A stretch of DNA of 64,000 nucleotides. Origin: Pseudomonas sp. S31 (lineage in GTDB: Bacteria > Pseudomonadota > Gammaproteobacteria > Pseudomonadales > Pseudomonadaceae). The notes under the pieces are model-generated. The model worked only from the letters and a program-made list of their open reading frames with translations, had not been told where the DNA came from and did no database searches. Where the stretch lies: NCBI RefSeq assembly GCF_016648105.1, contig NZ_JACVVE010000003.1, forward strand, positions 62,001 through 126,000. The letters run 5' to 3'. Below are positions 57,687 through 64,000 of this stretch, piece by piece. Made by a program: the position numbers and the translations under genes. Numbering within the stretch: position 1 is the stretch's first letter; each line of letters starts with the position of its first letter.

Positions 57687-59177
57687 ATGCCTTCACTGCG
57701 TCCTTCTCAGTACGCCATGCAACAGCGCGTCGATGACGGCCCTTTCCTTCGGTTTGATCTCGAAGACACTGGAGCTTTGAGCGAGGAAGAACTCTCGGCC
57801 ATTGAATCCGATGACGAATACGAATCTATCGGTGAAGAGATCTATGGCATTTCCAGGGTCTATTACAGCGACGTCGCCTTGTCAGAGGAGGAGCCAGGTT
57901 GGCACCTTCTGCTGGAGGTTGCGCCCTCTTACCTGACCATTTACCCCATTAACCCGAGGTTCGATCATCCTGAGTATGGCCAGCCCCGGTATGACGGAAT
58001 CAGGTCGATCATCATCACAAGACCTGTATTTACACCGTACTCACACCCAACTGCTCCAGACGAGGTCGATGGCTTGCTCGAAGGGCTTCCAGACGGGCTC
58101 TATACGGATTGGCGTTACGGCCTTGGTTTCAAGTATGAATACAGGTGCATCGCTCAGGCGCTGAGCAGCCTAAACGGAGTCGATACCGTTGTGATCCACG
58201 GGGGTACTGGTCACAACGATGCCAAACTCAAGGGGAACGAGTTTTACCTGGGCGTGGATCGTCTAGAGCAACTGCGGAAAAGCCTAGATCGATTAACCCA
58301 GCGCCACCAGCGAGAGACTGCGTCTGACAAGAAGCTGGCCTGTTACACCAGCCTGCTTCATCAGGCTGCACCTGAGCTCTATCCACCTCGTGCTAGAAAG
58401 CTTCCCCCCGACCTGCTTGCTAACCTCGTGTCTTTAGGCTCGATGTCACCACGGCTTTCGCCTAAAGATCAGCAGCAGGCAGCCAAACTCACAGAGCAAA
58501 ACGTTCCCGCGCTCGCTAAGTCCGCACCCAACTCACTGTACAACCTCAAAGCAGAAATCGAGCTGGTTACGCTCGGAGAGCTCATTGAGGTCTATCGAAA
58601 AATGATGGACAACAAAGTAAGCGAACCTCGGTGGCAGCGTTTCTTGAGCGAACACCCATTCGTGCTCGACATGGCATTTGGGTACCCGGTGAAGAAGATT
58701 GCAGACCAGCCATACATCGGTGGCAAGGGCTTCAGTGGCCGGGGAGGTCAGTTCTCGGATTTCCTGATGGCGGCCAGGGCAACCGGAAATCTTGCCCTCA
58801 TCGAGATCAAGCATCCTCAGACTGAACTGCTCGGTCAGTCATACCGGCAGACATTCGTACCTTCCTATGAGCTAAGCGGTGCAGTCGGTCAGATTATTAG
58901 TCAACGCAGCGTGCTGCAACGAGAGGTATTCGGTCTGTCTCAAGAGCTTGATGAGCGTGTTCACGCACACGCCATTGCGGCAATCGTCATCATTGGCCGA
59001 ACTCCCAACGATCTGGCTAAGCAGCGTGCCTTTGAGCAGTATCGAAGCAGCCTGAAGGATGTATTGGTGGTGACTTTTGATGAGCTCCAAGCCCGACTCG
59101 AAAGCATCCACCAAGCCCTCACGCCCAAGCCACCGGTGGAGCCGGAGCCAATCAGAGAGGAGGATCTGCCTTTCTGA
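57687..59177 (+). CDS. sduA: Shedu immune nuclease SduA (DUF4263)
   Basis: Product of 496 residues. The N-terminal ~300 residues are a variable sensor part with YYSDVALSEEEPGWHLLLEV and YLTIYPINPRFDHP. The C-terminal DUF4263 nuclease has RWQRFLSEHPFVLD (about 310), SDFLM (357) and LIEIKHP (371-377), the D-x-ExK catalytic set. Then GQIISQR and AIVIIGRTP follow, typical of SduA. Shedu is a single-gene anti-phage system. The tail is proline and acid rich. The upstream AbiJ-like nuclease is probably co-transcribed. Confidence 0.87.
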   Translation: MPSLRPSQYAMQQRVDDGPFLRFDLEDTGALSEEELSAIESDDEYESIGEEIYGISRVYYSDVALSEEEPGWHLLLEVAPSYLTIYPINPRFDHPEYGQPRYDGIRSIIITRPVFTPYSHPTAPDEVDGLLEGLPDGLYTDWRYGLGFKYEYRCIAQALSSLNGVDTVVIHGGTGHNDAKLKGNEFYLGVDRLEQLRKSLDRLTQRHQRETASDKKLACYTSLLHQAAPELYPPRARKLPPDLLANLVSLGSMSPRLSPKDQQQAAKLTEQNVPALAKSAPNSLYNLKAEIELVTLGELIEVYRKMMDNKVSEPRWQRFLSEHPFVLDMAFGYPVKKIADQPYIGGKGFSGRGGQFSDFLMAARATGNLALIEIKHPQTELLGQSYRQTFVPSYELSGAVGQIISQRSVLQREVFGLSQELDERVHAHAIAAIVIIGRTPNDLAKQRAFEQYRSSLKDVLVVTFDELQARLESIHQALTPKPPVEPEPIREEDLPF

Positions 59178-59217
59178 GCCCATAGCAATCATTGTGTCAC
59201 TTGAGCAATGCGCACAA

Positions 59218-59427
59218 CTAATGACTTTCCTCTGCTGGCCCACCCAAGGCTCGAAGCTGGTAATCAGTGACGGCTTGAAATCGATGTTCGGCCATCAACC
59301 GGAGGCGCTCTAGATCCACCCCCACGACGCCATCAGCCTGAGCTTGATGGTAGACCTTCAACGCCTCGACAGCCTCTGTATAGAGGGGATGATCGGGCAT
59401 GAGCACCTCGCTCAGATCTCTTTTCAC
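59218..59427 (-). CDS. Small hypothetical protein (69 residues)
   Basis: Product of 69 residues from GTG 59427, which has AAGGAG five bases upstream; ATG codons further upstream lack a ribosome site. It reads MKRDLSEVLMPDHPLYTEAV, then LERLRLMAEHRFQAVTDYQL. Helical, mixed charge, with a cytoplasmic look. It resembles small unknown proteins found on Pseudomonas integrative elements. No function known. Confidence 0.6.
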   Translation of the reverse strand: MKRDLSEVLMPDHPLYTEAVEALKVYHQAQADGVVGVDLERLRLMAEHRFQAVTDYQLRALGGPAEESH

Positions 59428-59514
59428 GATCTCTCCTTTTCGCCATGGCCATCTCATACGGTGCCATGCCAGCATTGTGCATTCCAAGCAACGAGAGCCA
59501 AGGAAGAGTAGTCC

Positions 59515-60138
59515 ATGAAGCACGTCAGGTTGATCCGCCACGGCGAGAGCGCCGCCAACGCTGGCGAGCCTACTAGGGATCACGCAAGCATCCCTTTGAC
59601 GGCAAAAGGCTTGGAGCAAGCCCACCAGGTCGCTGGTTCGTTCACACGTGCTCCTGAACTCGTTGTAGCGTCGCCATTCCTACGCGCCCAAGCGACTGCT
59701 TCAGCCACAACTTCCTTATATCCTGCTGCCGCTCTCGAGACGTGGCCAATTCAAGAATTCACCTACCTGGCACCTGCTCGTTGTGTAGGCACGACCCTCG
59801 CACAACGTCGGGGTTGGGTGGAAGCTTATTGGCGAAGGTCGGATCCGGCTTTCATAGACGGTGAAGGCGCAGAATCATTCCATGACTTTGTAACTCGAGC
59901 ACAGGTCTTCCTAGATCGACTCGCCGACCATGAAGCTACAAACATTGTCGTCTTCAGCCATGGGCAATTCATGAACGCGGTGGCTTGGCTGCTAGAGTGC
60001 ACGCCAGAGGTTCAGGGTGGCCCGCCGATGAGCGACTGGCGAGACTTCGACATTGAGAATCACATCTCAAACGGCTGTGGCTTCTCGCTCTCGCGATGTG
60101 CTGGCGATGCAGCATGGACACTTAGAAGATATGACTAG
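59515..60138 (+). CDS. Histidine phosphatase family protein
   Basis: Product of 207 residues. It starts MKHVRLIRHGESAANAGEP with the catalytic RHGES motif, and the second catalytic His lies in VVFSHGQFMNAV. It belongs to the phosphoglycerate-mutase-like branch; substrate unknown, perhaps a small phosphate ester or a SixA-like signal protein. The regulator of its expression is not seen. Island location and lower GC than the core suggest transfer. Confidence 0.85.
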   Translation: MKHVRLIRHGESAANAGEPTRDHASIPLTAKGLEQAHQVAGSFTRAPELVVASPFLRAQATASATTSLYPAAALETWPIQEFTYLAPARCVGTTLAQRRGWVEAYWRRSDPAFIDGEGAESFHDFVTRAQVFLDRLADHEATNIVVFSHGQFMNAVAWLLECTPEVQGGPPMSDWRDFDIENHISNGCGFSLSRCAGDAAWTLRRYD

Positions 60139-60221
60139 ACTGGAGTATGGGTTGTTAGCGATCAGTTGAGGCAAGCGCTTGCCTTGGCCGAGGCTGTAGA
60201 TCTTCTCCAAGATGCATCAAA

Positions 60222-60518
60222 TCATCCCTGCCTAACGATCAGATGAAGAAGTTGAGAAAGTAAGGACTGAGCATCCGCTTGGTACCCAACGCACCATTGG
60301 TGCCGCCAATTAACGGGTGATCCCTGCTCTTCCCACTCAGCTAATGCCAAGGCATTAACGATTTCCATCTCAAACCAGAGCGCCTGCCACTCAGCAGCAT
60401 CTGAGACCAAGGCTCGATCTTGCCAAGCAAACTCAGTCAGCGCCACGAATCTGGCCCAGGATGGCAGATCCTGGTGTGCGCTGATGGCCAATGATATCAG
60501 CTCCGACGCTGAATACAT
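60222..60518 (-). CDS. Hypothetical protein (98 residues)
   Basis: Product of 98 residues; the ATG at 60518 has a strong GGAGGAAGG upstream, which decides against the longer frame. It reads MYSASELISLAISAHQDLPS, then EFAWQDRALVSDAAEWQALW. Mostly helical and Trp rich. No family recognised. Divergent from the lipoprotein gene. Confidence 0.6.
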   Translation of the reverse strand: MYSASELISLAISAHQDLPSWARFVALTEFAWQDRALVSDAAEWQALWFEMEIVNALALAEWEEQGSPVNWRHQWCVGYQADAQSLLSQLLHLIVRQG

Positions 60519-60669
60519 GGACGCCTTCCTCCGGAAAAATTTAGCTGCTAGATATTCTGCCAGAGAGCGTCGCAGAAGTGGCTCAAAGCCCAAGGCTGAG
60601 CCACCCCGTGAACCGATATCGCGCTTCATAGTCGAAATCGTCACGCTCATCCTGGACGGAGCTGGAACA

Positions 60670-61011
60670 TTGTTGATCAGATTGCCTACCTTGGCGGTGG
60701 CGGTACTGCTTACCGCCTGCACCCAATACCGCTACATCGATCCCCAAACGCCAGAAGGTTTGGATTGCCTGCACAAGCTCGATGCTCGGGTAAATGCTTG
60801 CGAAAACAAGGTCAAAGAACAGCAGGACAACTTCGACTCGCTACACGAGACCCAGACACGCGCTGCTCAGCAGTGCGAGCATTTCAACGCTCATAACATG
60901 CCGAATGCATGCCCTCCGCCCCCGAGTCCAACCAAAGTATCTAATTACTGTCGCTCAGGCTATCGCGAGAAGTTTGTAGAGTGTGGCGGTAAGGTTGAAG
61001 AGATCGAATAG
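60670..61011 (+). CDS. Small Cys-rich lipoprotein
   Basis: Product of 113 residues with a TTG start (60670 or 60673) after ACGGAG. The N-terminus MLIRLPTLAVAVLLTAC ends in a lipobox LTAC. The mature part has several cysteines, a short coiled coil (ENKVKEQQDNFDSLHETQ) and ends CRSGYREKFVECGGKVEEIE. A longer frame upstream would place the lipobox internally and overlaps the opposite gene. It may be an exclusion or entry protein of the element, but this is a guess. Confidence 0.6.
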   Translation: MLIRLPTLAVAVLLTACTQYRYIDPQTPEGLDCLHKLDARVNACENKVKEQQDNFDSLHETQTRAAQQCEHFNAHNMPNACPPPPSPTKVSNYCRSGYREKFVECGGKVEEIE

Positions 61012-61286
61012 AGGCGTACAGTTGATTGGCACTTTGCGACGCTCTTCTGGAGTAGCCATTGTGAGCCGTGCGCAGAGCTTGGAACGAAGATTGAAGGCGT
61101 TCTAGAGGGTGATAGGGCGTGCCCTGGCGGGAGCTGCCTCTCGTGAACCGAGCCATCGTCTGCCGTCGATGTCTCGGCCCTTCGGGCGTTAATCCAGCAC
61201 GCCTGCGCGCTGCCCCTGAGCATGTCGCCCAGAGCGTGAAATAGCACTGAAGCAAATTCCATCCGTCAAATTTGCTGACGTCTGCT

Positions 61287-61742
61287 TCAGTTGCGCAACC
61301 GATCCCACTGCTGGATCAAAAAGAGACCAGCACTCCCAAGCCAGGCCAACCATGCCAGCCCAACCTCCCAGTGTCTGAATACAGCTTGCGGCTCCCCCAT
61401 CAAAAACACTGTTGATACCAGAGAAAGGAGCAGCGCAAGGCCAGTAATTGGCACGCGCCCTAATGCTGTCAGCCATCGGAGCACTCCCCAGCTGTTCAGC
61501 ATCGTGAGACCGCCTAAAAGCAGTGAGCTGAAGATCAGCAACAATGGAATAACCATGAGGGCCAGCGCTGGCTCCGCCTCTCCACCATCCTCTCCAGGAA
61601 CATAGTAAGCGGCGTACCAAATTTCCCGACATAAAAAATGGGTTAGCCAGATGACAGCGATTGGCGAGATGGGAAAAACCAGCAAGCTGATTACGGGATT
61701 GCGGGTGTTCAAAATACTCGTCCTTGAGCTGGAGTGATGCAT
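61287..61742 (-). CDS. Four-span membrane protein (151 residues)
   Basis: Product of 151 residues from the ATG at 61742; the start is uncertain (61775 is also possible) since neither has a good ribosome site. Four hydrophobic segments (LLVFPISPIAVIWLTHFL, LALMVIPLLLIFSSLLLGG, PITGLALLLSLVSTVFL and VGLAWLAWLGSAGLFLI) indicate an integral inner membrane protein. No family recognised. The 275 bases before it (61012-61286) show nothing supportable. Confidence 0.6.
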   Translation of the reverse strand: MHHSSSRTSILNTRNPVISLLVFPISPIAVIWLTHFLCREIWYAAYYVPGEDGGEAEPALALMVIPLLLIFSSLLLGGLTMLNSWGVLRWLTALGRVPITGLALLLSLVSTVFLMGEPQAVFRHWEVGLAWLAWLGSAGLFLIQQWDRLRN

Positions 61743-61888
61743 GGCCAAAGCACACCACTGTGACCCATGGCGCAAACAGTCGCGGGTGTCCTACCAGATC
61801 ACATCGAGTGGCTGTGCCTTTGCCCGGAGCAGCTGGAAGCCGCCTGGACTATCGTGCTCTGTCTAGCCCTGTGATTCAAGGATGACCC

Positions 61889-62164
61889 ATGAAAGAGCTT
61901 CGAACAGCACCAGCCGTGCTTGAACGCCTTCACCACAACCGGGATGCCTTGAGGGCTGCCGTAGAGGAGCTCTCAAAATGGATTGAGGATCGAGGCGCCC
62001 TCGACGTAGTCGGCAATGTGAAAGGCTCCCTGATGGCCTTGGACGATAACGCGGATGCGATCCGGGAAGGTTTTGCTGAGCTAGTGCGGCAAGCGCCAGG
62101 CCAGGTTGATCAGGAAAATCAAGGCGAGCGTTTTTTTGCCTTATTGCGGCATGCAGGTCTATGA
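61889..62164 (+). CDS. Small hypothetical protein (91 residues)
   Basis: Product of 91 residues with CAAGGATGA before the ATG. Mostly helical and charged: VLERLHHNRDALRAAVEELS, then DDNADAIREGFAELVRQ. It could be a coiled-coil or nucleoid-type accessory protein; no family recognised. Confidence 0.6.
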   Translation: MKELRTAPAVLERLHHNRDALRAAVEELSKWIEDRGALDVVGNVKGSLMALDDNADAIREGFAELVRQAPGQVDQENQGERFFALLRHAGL

Positions 62165-62562
62165 GCTTAGCGATGAAGATGCCCACGTCGATCAACCGTT
62201 TGTATCAAGTTTATGTAGCGACGTAAGTCAATCATGACCCTACAGTCATAGCAAAACCCGCTCGGAGTTCTAGCTAAGCAGTAACGTAATCGGAAGCCTG
62301 AGATGTCCTGTGCAGGACTGCCTTCAATCGCGGTGCGGCTGAGTACGTATTGGTCTGGAAAAGAGGCTGACGTAGGGCATGGCCTGATGACTTGGTGGAA
62401 CCGAGATCCACTCCGGCTTACCACCTAGGGTGCTTAGCACGAGCCCCGCCATTTCGCATTGGCTGGAGTCAGCATGAGCCTGGCCGAGGTTCAAGAGTTC
62501 TCAGATTTTCCGTTATAGGATATGCGGTGTGGCCTCGTTTGGATGACCACACCACCGGCAAC
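62165..62562. other. Gap without supported gene
   Basis: No frame in these 398 bases has both a ribosome site and a protein-like sequence. No repeat, tRNA or clear terminator was seen; the 3' end of the permease gene begins at 62563. Confidence 0.5.
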
Positions 62563-63984
62563 TTAGTCCAACATTACTGGTTCGGAAGCAGTCGTCTCAC
62601 GCATCGCTGGTGTGGGGATATCGTCTACGGATTCTTGATCTCGAGTGAAGGTACCGTCGTTTTCGCCTTTGAAGAAATTCTTTCCGTAGATCAGCAGGCA
62701 AAGTGCGACTCCCACGGCGAATGCCCAGCTCGCACCCTTGATGGCGAGCACGGCACCGATCACGCCGGCAATGCCAAGGTCACGCTGACTCTTCGCCTCC
62801 AGAACCCCAAGACGCACGCTGACATAGCCCTGGATCAGAAGGGTGAGGGCCAAGGCCACACCCAGGATAGGTTGAACAAGCGTCACGACTGGCAGCAACA
62901 ACAAGCCTGTGTTCGTTCCCCAGCGGAAAGATCCGACGCCACCGATGATGGACTGCATGGCACGTGGGCCACCTTTGAACCGCTCGATGATGACCACAAG
63001 CATTGCCGCCCATTTAGGCCCGCACATCGCTACATCTGGGCCGAAGATACTCATGAATGCATTCCGTCCACCGAAGATCAGGTGAGCGCGATCAGGGTTG
63101 TAGTCCACCTTTTCATCGGTACGCACCTGCTCAGCCTCATCCAACAGAACCTTAGCGCTAAGCACGTCGCCGAACACGACGATGTACACCGCAAGCACCA
63201 TTGGAATGGCTGAGATGAACATCGAGAGAGGTGGCATGCCTAGTCCGAAGACTGTGTAGTTGTTCCAGAGCCCCAGGAAGTCAGGCGTGCTGATACCCCA
63301 CTTGATGGTTGGCCAGGATGCTTCGTTCACCAACGGCGCAATCACGACGGCAAGCAGGATGATGGGCAGAATTCCAAGCTTGGCGAAATTCCACCAGAAT
63401 CGATTCCGTTTTTTCAGCTGTGCGAAATGCTGGGAGAAAATCAGATAGAACGCCAGGCCTACGGTGATGCTGATGGTGATCGGCAGCACATCGAATTTGC
63501 CGCCAATCTGGAACACAGAAATCACGGCACTGAAACCCGCGCCGACAATGATGCCCGACTTGATGGCTGAGGGAACGTAGGTGAAGACCTTCTTGGCCAT
63601 TCCCGTTGCGCCGAGCGTTATCGAGAACACTCCTAACAAGAGCTGGAAGGCGATGAGTGCATGAACTCGCTCTGGCCCCTCAGGGAATGTCGCGCAGTAA
63701 GCCATCAGCAGTGGGACTGCTGGCGTGATCCATCCTGGAACGGTTGGATCTCCAAGGAGATGGTGAGTGAGGTAAAGCAGACCATTGAGCATGACGACAG
63801 CGAGGGCCACTTCGAATGGCATTCCGAGAAGCTCGGTCATCAGGGGGATGGCCGCGAGATCCACGGCGCACATCAAGAGGCCTTGTAGGAAGTCTGGCAG
63901 CTCAAGGCGATAGTGCAGAAATGGCAGTCGAACCTTGAACGGGCCAAGGGGAATGTATGGAGTTTCATGTGCTGAATTTGACAT
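62563..63984 (-). CDS. NCS2-type (xanthine/uracil-like) permease
   Basis: Product of 473 residues with about twelve to fourteen membrane spans. The segments GATGMAKKVFTYVPSAIKSG and then IIVGAGFSAV resemble the nucleobase-ascorbate transporter (SLC23) core, and GDVLSAKVLLDEAE and NAFMSIFGPDVAMCGP lie in the second half. The classical substrate motifs are not clear, so the substrate is open; purines, pyrimidines or organic acids are possible. The start is 17 bases from the window end, so its promoter is outside. Base composition is like the rest of the island. Confidence 0.75.
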   Translation of the reverse strand: MSNSAHETPYIPLGPFKVRLPFLHYRLELPDFLQGLLMCAVDLAAIPLMTELLGMPFEVALAVVMLNGLLYLTHHLLGDPTVPGWITPAVPLLMAYCATFPEGPERVHALIAFQLLLGVFSITLGATGMAKKVFTYVPSAIKSGIIVGAGFSAVISVFQIGGKFDVLPITISITVGLAFYLIFSQHFAQLKKRNRFWWNFAKLGILPIILLAVVIAPLVNEASWPTIKWGISTPDFLGLWNNYTVFGLGMPPLSMFISAIPMVLAVYIVVFGDVLSAKVLLDEAEQVRTDEKVDYNPDRAHLIFGGRNAFMSIFGPDVAMCGPKWAAMLVVIIERFKGGPRAMQSIIGGVGSFRWGTNTGLLLLPVVTLVQPILGVALALTLLIQGYVSVRLGVLEAKSQRDLGIAGVIGAVLAIKGASWAFAVGVALCLLIYGKNFFKGENDGTFTRDQESVDDIPTPAMRETTASEPVMLD

Positions 63985-64000
63985 CAGTGCACCTGTATTA

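Noticed and set aside
61140..61242. Short frame starting GTG (VNRAIVCRRCLGPSG) in the gap before the four-span membrane protein.
   Set aside because: Only about 33 codons, no clear ribosome site and no recognisable family.
62392..63213. Long plus-strand frame over the permease gene.
   Set aside because: It is the shadow of the minus-strand permease, which has convincing membrane spans; the plus frame is low-complexity His/Arg-rich.

Overview
The window comes from a Pseudomonas chromosome, most likely the P. putida group. The evidence is the gene order parC-serB-psd-rhdA-motAB-rsgA-orn-queG-amiC-mutL-miaA-hfq-hflXKC-hisZ-purA, the azurin-nadE pair, and the P. putida style REP elements built on GTAGGAGCGGGTTTACCCGC.

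Positions 1 to about 43,400 are core genome with high GC and few gaps. They hold: a phytase-like fragment, a retropepsin-like protease and parC (topoisomerase IV); a PqiC-type lipoprotein; ahpA/smp and serB; psd, rhdA and an HDOD protein; motAB behind a sigma-28 promoter; rsgA, orn, a TRIC channel and queG; the nnrD-tsaE-amiC-mutL-miaA-hfq-hflX-hflK-hflC supercluster; hisZ and purA; an iron ABC transporter (permease plus periplasmic protein); two identical tRNA-Leu(CAG) genes with a clear promoter and terminator; rnr-rlmB; rpsF-rpsR-DUF2232-rplI and dnaB; a YgiQ radical SAM protein; a LOG-type hydrolase; and azurin. Four REP pairs and three copies of a long GC-rich palindrome mark gene ends.

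At about 43,400 the core stops inside nadE. Only the last ~100 codons of the ammonia-dependent NAD synthetase remain. Beyond that point base composition drops, the REP elements vanish and a genomic island runs to the end of the window. Its first gene is a complete glutamine-dependent NAD synthetase, apparently a replacement for the essential gene the island interrupts. Next comes a four-gene ABC three-component (ABC-3C) operon: membrane protein, C-terminal-domain protein, MC6 middle component and SMC-like ATPase. After it lie several defence-type genes: an OLD-like ATPase/TOPRIM protein, a GmrSD-like DUF262/DUF1524 protein, a class III sirtuin, an AbiJ-type N-terminal domain fused to a PD-(D/E)XK nuclease, and a Shedu (DUF4263) nuclease. 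Between them sit a lone Phd antitoxin, a gene with a nonsense codon, a histidine phosphatase, several small unknown genes, and at the end an NCS2-type permease.

No integrase, transposase, CRISPR array or rRNA was found. The other end of the island, with the 5' part of nadE and probably the integrase, should lie beyond the window. The strongest lead is the pairing of a disrupted essential nadE with a different class of NAD synthetase carried by the disrupting element, next to a dense set of defence candidates.
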